DNA of 64,000 nucleotides from Phalacrocorax aristotelis (Eukaryota > Chordata > Aves > Suliformes > Phalacrocoracidae), in NCBI RefSeq assembly GCF_949628215.1, contig NC_134283.1, positions 26,266,975 to 26,330,974 of the forward strand, in the 5' to 3' direction. Positions within the stretch are counted from its first letter, which is position 1. Every line of letters begins with the position of its first letter. The notes beneath the pieces were generated by a model that worked only from the letters and a program-made list of their open reading frames with translations, was not told where the DNA came from and searched no databases. This document shows, one piece after another, positions 12,112-25,500 of this stretch. Made by a program: the position numbers and the translations under genes.

Positions 12112-15100
12112 GCAAGTCAGATTTTCTACTGCTTGATTGCACATAAGAGCCATGGCCTGACACCCTAGCATAACTACATTCAGTCATTGCATCATTTTTA
12201 TTTGGTCTTTTAAAATTTTGTCAACACGTAAATTACTGATCACAATGAGCAATGTTTTAACTACTACTGTAAGTTTAACAAACAATAAAGAGTGAGACTT
12301 CTTAGGAACTCTAAACAATTCCACTTGCTTGCTATGGATCAAAGGAGCAGCCTTCATTTGGGCTTCATCTCATAAGAGCAAGGAACACTAAGCATTCAGA
12401 TATACCCTGAGTGCTTCCATATGAAATCTGAGGAGTAAGTGAATTCATAGTAGATTAGACACAGTAGAAAAAACTAAAAGAGATTAGAGATATTTGAAAG
12501 AGAATATTTGGGAAGATTTTTCATGATCTTCAGTAGTGAAAAAAAGCTGTTTTATCTATCATATCAGATTAGATTTCAACACAAAAAATACACAATACAT
12601 AAACCAAGATAAGCACAGAATTACCTCTGAAATTATGTAATGAAGTTGTTTAATTTTTAAAATGTGAGAATGCACTTATGACTTCTATTAATTTTATCAG
12701 ACTTCTTTTTCCTGTAATAGTAGCTTCAAGGAAACGATTTTGCCATTATTTAACATGGATCATACAGTTTCATTTTTGAAACTACAGTTTTGCTTTTTAA
12801 CTACATTCTGCATACTATTTATATTTTTCCCAAAAACCACTTTTGCCACAAAGGCTAGAGAGAAGAAGCTGTCATAATATCTATTTGTAAAAGCTACAAT
12901 CAAACTTCTCATGAAACAGAGGTAATTGGTTCCATGCACCAGTATAAGGTTTTTCAGCTGATCCCTGAAATACAATGCCTGTGTGTCTTCTGAATGCATG
13001 TGTAATCAGGCTTTTTAACATGCAAATCTACTGCTATGATAATGACCACTTCTGTTCAACAGACTGGCTACTGCTTAACTAAGTAGCCCTGTGTAGCCAC
13101 AGGTCCATAGAAAAGTGTTATTTGCTCACACTGTACTAGTTTCTCTGTAACACTGTATCAGTTTAAAAAGCTACAAATATCAAACTTTGCAAACAAATGC
13201 CAAAGAAACTAACTCTGCTACCAGTTTTTTTTTCAGAGATATGCTACCACTGAACCTTCTTTCATTAAGTCATAATAAACTAGGTAATTATCTTTAGAAA
13301 GCAAATTAAAGACAGATTTTTAAGAAACCGGTGAAGTGTAATACATCACTCTAAATAAGCCAGTCCAGATCAGAAGCATTAGCTGCTCTCTGTATGAAGG
13401 GAAAGAATAGACCTGTGAGCTAACTAAAAAAAAATAACACAATATAAGTAAAACGTGTCAACAAAAAAATTTTTACTGTAGGCTCCTATAGTTTTCCCAA
13501 TATGCTATTACTAACAAACATCGAATGACAACTGACCTTTGAACACTGGCATCCTTTTAACAGCCTCTAGCAAAGTTCCCCAAAGCCCCACACTGCATTC
13601 ACAGCACTTACCTCTCTTCTCTTGGCAGCTAAACCCAGACATCCATTTATTCATGAGTTTGTTCTGGTACCAGTCTTTTATAGACTGTGATGATTTAGTT
13701 CACACCTGAGCACACGCTCCCCTTCACTGAGGAAACAGTCAACCAGCTGCAGACATGATCTTCTGATTAGATGGTACTACTTAGAGGTCAGCCTCTGTTT
13801 TCCACAAGTATTTCTATAAACCAGAGCTCTACAGAAGTTAGTTCTATTGCAAATGATCACAGACTGGATTTCAAAGGTATTTGGGAGTCTGAACACATAT
13901 ATATATTTAGTGCACTTTCCAAAGTTCTTTCCCCCACCTGCTGCATCGTCAATTAAGTTAGCAGTAAACTCAAGGACCCAGTTAGTGTAGCTAACTGCAA
14001 ACAATTGGTACTAATGTAAGGTCCTTTTCAAGACCTTAGAAACAAAAGAAAAGCTCATATTTATTTCATACTGACCTTATAATTCAACAAGAAGGAGTAG
14101 ATACTCTGTGACCTGAGCAAATTCAATTCATGAGACGTTGAAAGGAAAGCAGTAGTTACAGTATTAATGAAAAGGTGTCAATTTATCTGCTCTTCCTTTT
14201 GGTGAATTCTATACAACATCTCCATGTTTTGAATCTGAATATCTCTATCCCCTCTAATGATGGTTTGTTTAAAGAGCTACCCTTACTTTTCTTCTTCTTT
14301 ATTCAAGTCTACATGCTAGAGAATAAAAAGAGTTTCAGCTGGTCAAATTCAAGATATCCTTAAATGTGTAAAAAAGAACTCTACTGGTTTCACCATAGTT
14401 TTCTTTGCTTATAGCGCTTCAACATTTGGCTTGCAGTAATTTTTCAGGGTAAAACACATGTGGAGAAAGGCTGTATTATCCACTGCTGAACTCAAAATCT
14501 TTGTCATCTCTGTTTTAAGAGAAAATAAGATGAAATGGCTGCTATTAACTTCGTTGACATCAGCAGCCTCATGGATCATGGCTGGAAACTTTCAGAGCTA
14601 ATGTAAGAAGTAGTTAAACTTTCCACTGGTGAGAGAACATAAAGAGCAATCTGAGGATAGAGTTCATTCTGGTATTCAGTGAATACCACCACTGATGTTT
14701 CTTTACTGTTTCCACATTAGCACCAAATAAGTAAATAAATAACAACTGTAAATAGAGTAAAATCTATGTCTTTCTGAAGTGAATTAAGAAATGGCTTCCT
14801 GGGAAATGTGGTAAGGGCAAATCCTGATATAACAAAGAGCAAATATTCAAACTTGCCTTGGCATAGAATGTTCAATAAATTTTATTTCAGCAGGTGAGGG
14901 GCAATTCAAAAGTGGAAGGCCTGAAAATTTATTTTCAGCACAGTGGATCCAGTGCTGTTCTCATTCGTGGTATTTTTATTACAAGCCTTTCAATTGACTC
15001 AGATGCAGAAGAGAATCCACTCTAAGAAGGAAGTTATGCCCAGTGTATTTGTGTCCAGAATATTTGTGTCCATGTCTTTTCCATGTGACTAGCATAGCAA

Positions 15101-16924
15101 TAATAAATAAACAATGAATTTGTCCCATACTGTTCATGACAGGAACTCACCATGAATTGAAATTGTAGACTTTAAAGAATAAATTTTCAGGACAAAATAT
15201 TCTCTTCCTGTAATACTCAATTATTTATACCTTCTTGAATTTCTTTATTATTAAACATTATTTCTTAAATCACATCCTTAACCATAAAAATACGCTTCTT
15301 GAATGTTTCTCAGCCTTATTGAACCTTTTCCTACCTTTGGACCATTTCCATGCTAAGTGGCAGATAAAAGTATTTTTTTCCCACAAGTCTTCTGCTTAAG
15401 TTCAGTAAATAATTTAATCCAAAGTATCCTAGAGGAGCACTTATGCAAGTTGTCTTATAAATATGTACTATTTAGTTATTGATACTTGTAACTTTTGGTC
15501 ACTATATTATAAGAATTATATGGAAAAGACAAGAAAAATTCCAAAGTGCAAGCAGTCACTGGACAAAAACAATTCTTCAGGAAGTGACCTTTAATATCTA
15601 ACAATAATCCCCCCCAAAGGAAGCTAAACTTCAATTTAAAAGTTAAAGAAAAATGGATTACAATTCAAAGAATTGTCTCATTGCATGCATGGCTTTATTC
15701 TACCAAGAAAATGTTTTGCCAATGGAATGAATGAATCAGGCAGATGCAGAAATCAAAATAATCTTTTGGATGTCTATTATTTAATAGAGTGGAATGTTCT
15801 CTCGTCAAGGTCACCTAACTGTTGTATATCATTGCTGAAGGGGAACATTAATTAAAATCACTGATGATGAATACTGCATCTTTAGATGTTAATAAATTAA
15901 ACTAAATGCTTGTTAGATTTTCCAGAAGTCAATCACAGCTTTAAATTAAATATCACACTAAATACCCCAAACTGGAACACAGTGCTTTACTGAGACCAGT
16001 ACTAGAATGCAAATTCAACAGAATAGTAGATTAATACATCATTCTAAGATGATTTTTTTAACTTATTTTTCTCTCTTCATTGGGATAACTCTATTTTATT
16101 TTTTTCCTTTCATACAAAAGAGTCATCAGTATTATCAATGTTTCCCATTAATCACATATCTAATGAATGGTATATCCTTGATACCCTTGGGAACAATACT
16201 GTCATGTGTTTTGTGATATTGCTATGGAACACCACAGTTTCCATTTATGCCCCCTGCCCTTGGAACAATTAGTTTTAAAGCCAGCACATTTTGTCCTCAT
16301 GTCTCTTTCTACTAGAGTGAAGATTGTGGGATCCTTCTGGTTCATTGGTGTTTTTTGTTCGTTTGGGGTTTTTTTGGTATTTTTTGCTAAGATATGAGAC
16401 ATGCAGCAGGGTTCATTTAATTCAACTATTCCATTTTTCATTCAGTACTCTATTGTGATAAGCACAGGATTTAATTTTCTAGAGCATAAGTCGTTTTCTT
16501 GCACTTACTGCCATATGTGCAAGCCCAACAACCAGGGAATGACAACCACACTGAACTAAGCAACATGCCCTAACATAAAACCACCAGACATGAATACTAC
16601 AAAGATTTAGAGGTTGTGTCTGTTCCCACTAGTAATATATAGCACCTTTCTCACATGCTAAGACTGCTTCACTCCAGTTTTGCTGTTTAGATGTCAGAGA
16701 AAAAGGCCAACAGTCAGGTTATTAGTTTATGCCTTGAGGAGCCTGATTTCAATTACATTCCCTGCTGTTGACTTCCTGGTGACTGAAGGCAAGACACCGG
16801 CCCCAAATATCCAGTATTAATCCATTGCCTAGCTCCTATTGGTTTCGGCAGATGAATAGACTATTAGATGGTAGTATCTTCGTGAATATGGAGCTAAGAT
16901 CAAAAATGTCCTGTTTTTCCTGTG
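12112..16924. other. AT-rich non-coding DNA, no gene recognised
   Basis: About 4.8 kb with no frame over 79 codons and no repeat I can name. The only local structure worth noting is a TATAAAAG on the minus strand at 13682-13675, followed 63 bases later by a strong splice-donor sequence (see findings). Confidence 0.7.
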
Positions 16925-17394
16925 TGTCGTGGTTTAGCCGGCAGCTCAACCCCACACAGTCGCTCGCTCACTCCCCCACCGGTAGATGGGGGAGAGAATC
17001 AGAAGGGTAACGCTCGTGGGTTGGGATAAGTTTAATAATTAAAATTAAGAGAAACAACAACAGAAATGCAATGTAAAGGAGAACAACGAGCAGCGCAAAA
17101 CCCCGGGGAAGGGGGACGAACCACCAAAATGAACGGCACGCGATGCAGCCGCTCACCGCCCGCCGACCCGACGCCGTGCCACTCCCGAGCTGCCACTGCC
17201 CGTCCTCAATATATTGGCCATGGTGTCACATGGTATGGAATGAACCTGCCATTGGCCAGTCGGGGTCAGCCGCCCCCGCCATGGCCCCGCCCCTCCCAGC
17301 CCCCCCCGCCACGCGGCAGAGCGCGGGAAGCTGGAAGGGTCCCCGATCCCCCACGGTGAGGAGAATTAACTCCTTCTCAGCCAAAACCAGCACA
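16925..17394 (-). mobile_element. Solo LTR of an avian endogenous retrovirus
   Basis: A GC-rich, CpG-containing island of 470 bp sits in AT-rich DNA and is bounded by TG...CA termini. Read on the minus strand it begins TGTGCTGGTTTTGGCTGAG and ends GGCTAAACCACGACA, which agrees with an abundant neoavian LTR type. In order it holds a U3 with a segment related to CCATACCATATGACGTCA (here CCATACCATGTGACACCA, about 17223-17240), a TATA-like AATATATT at 17216-17209, an ATTAAA polyadenylation signal at 17036-17031, and a U5 with CCCACGAGCG followed by GATTCTCTCCCCCATC. The flanks are CCTGTG (16919-16924) and CTTGTG (17395-17400), a likely 6-bp target duplication with one mismatch. No internal viral genes are adjacent, so recombination between two LTRs is inferred. 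Confidence 0.92.
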
Positions 17395-20300
17395 CTTGTG
17401 ATAGCCAGTATATCCCATCTGCACATAGAATTTATTAGAGTATTGGAGCCCCAGTGAATGTTACAGGTAGTTACTTTCCCAGTTTTTTATTTTTTTCATG
17501 TTCTGTTAGTACCTGGGATCTAAAGTAAAATCTTAATTCCAAGTCCAAAGCAGTGAAAGAGCATAACAAAAGCCATGTTCTGCCTTAACAGGGAGGTATC
17601 ATGAACTGAAAAGATTTTACTAAGCTTTAGGAACTTTAAGTGTCTCAGGTACTTAGATTTCCTAAGTAACTTCCAGTGTATCACTTTGTTCATTGAGGTT
17701 ATTATGCAATGAAATAAAAATAGGGTCTATTTCTAATTTCCCTTCCTCCCCAACCCTAAATACTGGCTGTAAATCAGACAGGCTCACCTTCTTCATTCAT
17801 GTGCCTTACCTCTTGGCTATTCAGCCTCCCTTCTCATTTTGTTAGTTGTAATTTTTTTTGTTTTATCCTAATGATATCATTTTAGTATTTTAATATTTTT
17901 CCCTCTTCTTTCTCTTAATGAGAAAAAGAAGTATCATCTACCTAGTGGTATCAAAGAACATACAGTTAAGAGAATTACCTGCAATTTATAGAACAGAGTA
18001 ATTAATTACCTGATTCTACATTTGCCTTCCTTGTACATCACCTCCAAAGTTCAAGCAAGATTGAAGATCGTCTGAGTGCAGTACAGCTGGGCAAGTACTC
18101 AGGCAACAAGGGCATCACTGAGAGCAAGAACAGCTATATAGGATATGATGGAATTCCAACTTCTGTGCACTGGATATGTTTCAGAGCATTGTGAAAATAA
18201 TTTCTATTTCTTTTTCAGAACTCCTCGTTAAAGATCTCAAAGATCTGAAATCTCAGCTAGAAAACCTCACTAATGTTTTTTATTAGAGAGTGGGATTTTT
18301 AAGAAGGTACTCAGGAGTAAACTCAGAAGTAATCAAAGTTAATGAGTTTTGCCAATTCCTTCCATAGCTGTGCTCAGTTCTGAAAAGTTTATCCCTACTC
18401 CAGGACTTCAATTTTCAGCTACATAACATTTCCTGTCACCTTTTACTACTATCATACTATTTTACTGTATTAGACCTCTGGCGTCTGTGGCAATTAATAG
18501 TGCTGGTCCTATACTTCTTAGAAATTAAAAAAAAAACTTTTCCAACAACAAGAGTTGGGAAATTAAAAAAAGAAAAGAGGGAAGCTGGGGAGAGGCAAAA
18601 ATAAGGTCAGTTGTCAGATAGAGCCTCTTTTTTCCCCTCCATCCTTTGCATGGTCCCCTGAACCATTGTTTGGGATACTGTAACAGGCCTTGCATAGAAG
18701 CATGTTTTCCTTACTGAACCGCAAACTTCTGATCTTGTCAATGTTTGCTGAATGATGTGCTATTGAATTTTGTACCAGCCAGGCCCAGCTCATCTCTACT
18801 GTCAGCTAGAGGTCTCCTAATGACTCAGAACTTGAAAGTCATTGTGCATTCAACCTATTCTGTCTTCCCATCCACCAGAAGCTCAAACTATCCCCATGAA
18901 TTCCTGCCCAATGACAGGGCAAAGCAACAAGGACATGTCAAATCTCTTCATTTCCTCGTTCACTGCATAAGAAGAAAGATAGTAAGACAGGAAGACCTCA
19001 AATTGTTCATAAATAGAAATTTGATAGAAAAAAATTAATGTGATTTTCAATAACTTATCTAAGTCCTCAGATAAGTCACTGACCATCTGGCACTTGGCAA
19101 CATAACAACTCATGAAACTACTTTGGTGAAGCTGTGGATTGAAATATTACATTCTTTCTCTCTTTTCCTTTTAACTGACTCATAAAGCTGAACAGCTTAC
19201 AAATTCCGTCACAACAAATGCAATAATGACTCCTATCCTCGTCACCTTCTTAAATTCATTTTTATAATAGTACTTTTCAGCAATCCACAGTGACATGTTG
19301 TAGGTGGGCTAGTAGCTCAGAATAATTTTGCATATCTTCTGATTTCATGAAGCATTTGAAATAGAAGCCTGTAGGAGGGAAAACCCTTTGCGGATACATT
19401 ATTTGCAGGTCATGCTGTATATGCCCCTATATAATTGCAAGATGACAATGTTAACAGTGCTAAAATTAGGGATAACATTTAGAAAAAAAAATCTACATAA
19501 GAGGTTTAGCAGTTTCAGCTTTCCAGAGTATCATGTGCTTGGCAGTTGATACCAAGAATACAGCAGATAATTTTAAACATAATCTAAAATTGAACTTGAG
19601 CTACAAAAAGAACAATCAAGAAACATACTGCTGCAGACATTTGAACAATAATACTATGTTCCCAGCCAACAGAACAGATTTTTTAATATGTATGTATTTC
19701 TCTAATTTTTAAAAGAACTGATGAAGTTAGGTATTGACTAGTCAGTTCTGAAGACGTAGACTTAATAAAGCGCTTAGAATGGATAGAAATTTTCTCTGAT
19801 GAGTATGACAACACTTGTCATTTTGAAATTCCTTCCATAATTTTTGGAGTTTTCCAAAAGCTTGTGTTGAAATACATTATTAAAAATAAAATAAAATTGT
19901 CTTTAAGGAAAAAAGCAACAAAGGTTGAGTAAGCAACAGAAAAACAAACATATTGTAATTGAAATGTATAAACGGGAGTAAAGATGTGCAGACTAATAGA
20001 TAATTTAGGAATATGTGATAAAAAAAGAAAAGTCTCACTGGTAAGCAGAATACCTCACATGTTTTCTTAAATTAATAAAATTTTATGTATTTATAACATT
20101 ATATACATCTTTTCCTTCAATTCTTTATTAGGCTGGCTGAACTGCTCTCTTGTGTGCAAGTCTTTGACCTAGTAAAGCTGGAATTCCTCCCTACTCTACT
20201 TCTGGGTTAGGAAAGCTCCACTTACAGACTACCAGTCCTCTGCTTGCCCACTTGACAGTTTCACTACCGTCCCCCAAGAGTGAAGCATTTCATTCATCTT

Positions 20301-22101
20301 CCCTGACGGATGCACAATCCGATACGTTGTCAACTTTTGGTCACCACCTGCAGATACTGGGAGTCAGTACTGCTGTCATGATCACAATTGTCTTTGTAAA
20401 TGTTCTTGTAACGTGTGACTGGTATCTTAGATACCTAGAAAAGGGGCAACGAATGACACTGAAGTCAAACTCCTGCTAGTGCAAACAAGGCCACGCTGTT
20501 ACTCCACATACTCCATTGGGGATATTTTTTTTTAGTAGGAAGTACCTCACATAAGCCTGACTCTTATTTTAATATAAATACTGAATGACAGACACAAACC
20601 TAGGTTTCTGAATGTTGCAAATGTTATTGCTACAGGCATGAACATTTAAGATTTAGAGTTCTGAAAAATATAGTACAACCAGCTTCCTAGCATTTTTGTA
20701 GGTAGGTTACCCTCATATGATAGCAATCAGTTCTCAAATTGACTTGAGAATTTGAAAGAAGTTCCTTGTATAATACCAGAAATTCTAGTCTTTTCAGCAA
20801 AGAACAAAATAAACATCTACAAAACAGGAATATAGTGCTCAAAGATCATAAAATGTATACAGATGAAGCTATGAATATGGTTCCCTGCTAACAAAATACT
20901 TCTCTGGTTTCCTTCCGTGATTAAGTCTCACTTCTCAAATTAGTAGAGAGAATCTATCACTGTAGCAGCTAAAGCCTTTTATTTGCAGAAAGTAAAATTC
21001 AACACTTGTGCATCAAAGGAAAACAAATCCATGCTTGAAAAGTCCTTCATAAACTGAGTTGCTGCCATTTCTTACACATACTTATCACTAAGAGTGTTAA
21101 GAGACCACATATTTTGTGTTTAATGAAAATCAGTCATATAACGATTTATTAAAGGTGCCATAACATCAAATACTGCTTATGTTTTCTTAATGTCTTCAAT
21201 CATATTGAACAAGAGTAGTAACAAGATAGACTTTCCTTACATTGAATGGCATTTAGATACAGTGTGAATAACATTTGAGTGGGAGGTCTGAGTGAAAAGA
21301 ATAACGTTTCCATTTGCTCACATGAGGCTTGTAGAATAACTTCAAAAAATTGAGACACCACCTGATGTCACAATGATGGTTGACAACTCCAAAACAAGCC
21401 AATACGACCACTTGAATTGGCATATTCACCTTCCCATTTTACTAGCAAAAATAATTATTTGCACTTATTGTCAGGATTGCCTTTGGGAGCAAAAAGATTC
21501 CTGACTATCAAATAAAATCATGAAGAAAGATATACTACAAGTGATGGACACATTTAAGAAGCAGGTAGAGAAGGAAGTAGAACTGCAGACCAATTTTCAT
21601 ACACCTGGCATAGAAGCACCAAGTACAGAACTTCTGTCATTTTGTCTTGATTTGTATTCTTCATGGAAAACAGAAAATTACATGCTTGTTGTGAAGAACA
21701 GCTCATTTAATCATCAAGATTACTTGTAAGTGTCACTTAATAATGCTACCAAACTGATAGAGGAAATGGTGATTTGATTATAAGTGGCAAATCTGCATCC
21801 AGCAACTCCTGTCATGATGTCATGGTTTTATTAAGAGGATCCAGCTTGATTTTGAGATAGAGAGAGAGCCACTGTAATCCTAGGCACAAGAGGAAAACAC
21901 AAATGGTTGACTAAGATTTCTCTAGCACTTAGAAGCCTAATCTGATTTAAATTCTTGCTAGTTAATTTGTCTGTATTGCACAGTGCTCACAGCTAAGAAG
22001 AGAGCTGGCACATGCAGTTCATGTGTACATCAAGAACTGGTTATTTCTTCTGAGGTCTTACAATATTCTTTGAAAAAATACAGAAAAACATGTTTTTAAC
22101 T
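17395..22101. other. AT-rich non-coding DNA, no gene recognised
   Basis: About 4.7 kb without a recognisable gene. The longest frames have 97 codons or fewer (18745-19038 plus) and resemble nothing known. A slightly CpG-richer stretch lies around 20260-20420 with a 75-codon frame; it has no flanking splice signals that I can support and no domain. Confidence 0.7.
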
Positions 22102-22170
22102 GTTTTACAGACAGGGAAATAAGACGTACAAAGTCTGTGGCAGGAGAGGTAACACCCAAGTTCCTACTTG
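22102..22170 (-). repeat. Possible MIR-type ancient SINE fragment
   Basis: The plus-strand text TTTTACAGACAGGGAAATAAG, followed after a gap by GTGGCAGGAG and AACACCCAAGTTCCT, parallels the reverse complement of the MIR core and its 3' part. In MIR that order is TTTTACAGATGAGGAAACTGAGG, then GTGGCAGAGC, then GAACCCAGG. The segment between the two blocks is shortened. The match is degenerate, as expected for an element older than the amniote radiation, and could be coincidental. Confidence 0.4.
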
Positions 22171-22468
22171 TATATTATCTCCTTCGTCTGTTAGTCTTGG
22201 ATCAAGCCTAGATGTAGAACATCTTTGTTTCTATTGATTAATATAATAAACTGGTATTTACCAGATACATTCACAGAAGGTAGGAGATTCAAGTTCTGCT
22301 AATTTTTCTAGATTTATCTGATTCAGTCTGGGTATTAGAAACAAAGAGACTGTCAGCAACACTACAGATCTGTTCTTCCTCAGTTTATTAATTGTTTAAA
22401 AGAATATACAACAATCAATGACAGCACACGGGAAATGGTGAGTGAGCACTTTACTCCATGTAACCCCA

Positions 22469-22575
22469 CAACACACTGGTTAGAAGGCTTTTTTAGGTGC
22501 TGTAGGTTGAGATATCCTTATGCAGTAGAAGGAACTGAACCTAGGTGTTACACAATGCTGGATAAATCACTTTTA
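22469..22575. repeat. Possible ancient tRNA-like or palindromic amniote repeat
   Basis: CACTGGTTAGAAGGC at the left, ACTGAACCTAGGTGTTACACA in the middle and GGATAAATCACTTTTA at the right follow an old interspersed repeat of turtles, crocodilians and birds. That repeat has a CACTGGTTAGAGC...CACCTGGG arm and a mirrored GAACCTGGGT arm. The second arm resembles a tRNA B-box on one strand. I do not know its formal name. Divergence is high. A 116-codon frame overlapping it (22435-22785) is not credible as a gene. Confidence 0.35.
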
Positions 22576-25500
22576 GACATCCCTTTTCTTCTTTCTTTTT
22601 TTTTCTTTTTCCCTGAAGAGAGAGAAAGGGTCTTCCCTGTGCTTTTGGCAATTTGTGATTTTAACTCTTCATTGACTTTGCTGTTGCTTCAAGAGTTTGA
22701 TAATTTTTTTTTTAAAAAAAGGAAATATTCAGGTTATATGAAGATTTCATTTGGACTAAATCAAATTTTCTTATCTGTTAGATAGCTGAACTGAAACCAT
22801 CACTTATTTATACAGTTTTACTAATAAACTTGTATACAAAGGAGTTCTCCATTCATTGAAAAAGTGACCAACTTTAAAAGAATATAAGCATAATCTGAAA
22901 GTAGGATAGATGAACAGGAAAAAAAAAATAAAGCAAATTATTTAACAGATGAATGTTTTATATCAACTCACATGTTCCTTTGTATTCATTGTGAATGTTT
23001 CATGTTAATATTCAAAGTTGGCTCATAAAATATTCTGATGCCTGTAATTCCTTCCAATAGTTTGGTTTTTTTCTTGAAGCATATGACTTGTCATGAAAAC
23101 TCCAGTACCCAATTTCTATTCCCAATGCACATAATCTACATGTTTATTTATATTACTAACTTTTTTTTTTTTAAATTGTAATTAATATAGGATACTTTGA
23201 AATGTTTAGAAACTTTCTATTCTTACCATCCTGCATAATATCAGTCATTTGCACCATAATTTCTAATGGCGCTCATGTAAAAATGGTAAGTAATCATGGG
23301 GAAAAAAATCACCTTTTTGCTAAACTCCATTATACTAGACCAAAAAGAAAAAGCCTTGTAGTTAATCCATGTCTTCCTAGTTCTCATTATTGAACCTTAT
23401 TTTCCAAATAGTGGAAAAGAACCTATTTCTAATGTAACTTAATTAATACCAAGGGAAAATAAAAAAGATGAGTGAGAAAATAAGCGAAAAGGTAGGAATT
23501 CAAACACAGCTAGAGAAGTAAAACATTAGCAGTGTTATGAATCAATATCCAAGAATACGCAGACTCAGTACATTACTCTCACTTTTCTTGCTCATAGCAG
23601 ACAGCCTAATCAACAAGTAATACATACAGAGCTATGCATATTTACTGTCATTGTGTTAACGAGCCCTTTAACCCATGATTAATATATTTACAGCTGTATG
23701 ATTTCTCTTGGGTCAGTGCAAGCCTACAGGAAAAGAAAAAACTCGTTGATTTGGCACTAGAGATATTCCTGACTGGCAGCTACTTGATGTATATGGACAC
23801 AGTAAAAATTTGAAAAGTTTCCAGAAACATAGGAACAGAAAATAGTACAGAAAACTTTCATGGCATGCTTTTTACCTGGTTTTATTTCACCACTTTTCTT
23901 GTGATGTCCGCTCAGCCAAGGGGAATAAACTTCATTAAAATTAAAGAATAGAGTATATGGTTCCTAAATTATAAGACATTTATAAAAGATCATGCATATT
24001 ATTTTTGTATCATGATACCAATGGCCTATTACAATTAAGTACTTTTCTCAAGAAGCAAGATACAACTACGATAGCTAACACAATTTAGATAGTTACTGAA
24101 TGGATGATAACTGACCATTTAAAGGCCTTTTTCCACTCAGACCTAATTCTAGGTTCAGTAATATAATGGAAGACTCTTCACCTTGCCTTGAAGCTTGCTT
24201 ATTGTATTTCCACAAGAGTTTCTCTCCCTCTGATAAGATTAGCATACATTGCTGGTTCAGCAGAGCCTGAAAGAAGCCTATGGGAACATTTCTATCAAAA
24301 CCAGTTATATTTAACAGATAATGTTATTTACAGTTGGTTCAATTGCTATGGGAAAATTATCAATTGACTTCAGTTTTTCCTTTCTACCACTAGCCTAAAT
24401 AAGAATTATTTTGCAACAAAATAAAATAGTCCTCACTGGAAATGAATCATTTACATTATTGTGGCCTTCTAGGAGGTAAGCATCTGTACATAAAAGTATA
24501 GTTGAAGATTTATATTTGTCTTAATTATGATATATTTCTCCTTCTAGTTTTATAAAACTATATAAAGAATAAAATAAAATAAATATTGCACAAAGACTAA
24601 TAAATCAGGTCAGATTTAAGATACATTTAAGCCCTATACTAATTCATTATGGACAGATTTATTTATAGATTCATCTGCAATTTGATGAAACTTGATCACT
24701 CATTCGGTGCACATAGTTCTGGAATTGATACAGGCATCTTTCAGCTAAGCTAAGAGAAGTTAATAATCACATGGAAAACCAACATCACTTCCTTTAATCT
24801 ACTCTGGGACATCATGGATAAAGAAGAGATATTTCAATGTTAAACAGTACAGTATTGCCTAAGAAAGTGAGGGTGAGTATAGAAAAAACTTTCCAAAAAG
24901 CTGCAGAGAAAAAAAAAATTTTGGTTGAGTCTAGGTAGTGAGTTGTGTGCTTTTAAAGGTTCATTTCCTGAGGTCTTTCTTCCTATTATGCCTCTTATGC
25001 AACATAATTCCCCCCCAAATTAATGGTGTGCTTGATTTTATCAGGGTGGCTATTTTTTAGAGGTTCTTGCCTCGTCTTTAAACAACAGAATATTTACAGC
25101 AAGATTTAGGAAGGCATTTAGAATTTATTGCAGGAATATAACCCAGTAAGGCTAGAGAGGTTGTTGAATGCACGTGAAAGTATAGCTCTTAAACTGGACT
25201 TACCAGCCGTACTCTGTCAGTGAGTAGGCAAGTAGGCCAACAAAATATATATAAGAAAGAGTATGGAGACTGTGAGAGACATCGAAAATCTGCTTGAAAA
25301 TCTGAACAATCCTGCCATTACAGTGTTAAAGTTTACTAATACTAGAGGTTCAGCTGAAGTGAGGATCTGACTGCAGTCTGAGTATAGCACAGCTCTATTT
25401 TATAATGTACATTATTTTAGCTCTTAATGTATCTAGTACATGAACCAATGAACTATACTTCATCTAGATAAACCCTTTGTCTATGTTTTGTCTGAATCAA

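Noticed and set aside
17066..17457. 97 and 104 codon frames on the plus strand
   Set aside because: They are translations through the GC-rich solo LTR, which is non-coding in this orientation.
22435..22785. A 116-codon plus-strand frame
   Set aside because: It begins inside a probable ancient repeat and runs through poly-T/poly-A tracts giving FFFFFF and KKRK stretches; no domain is visible.
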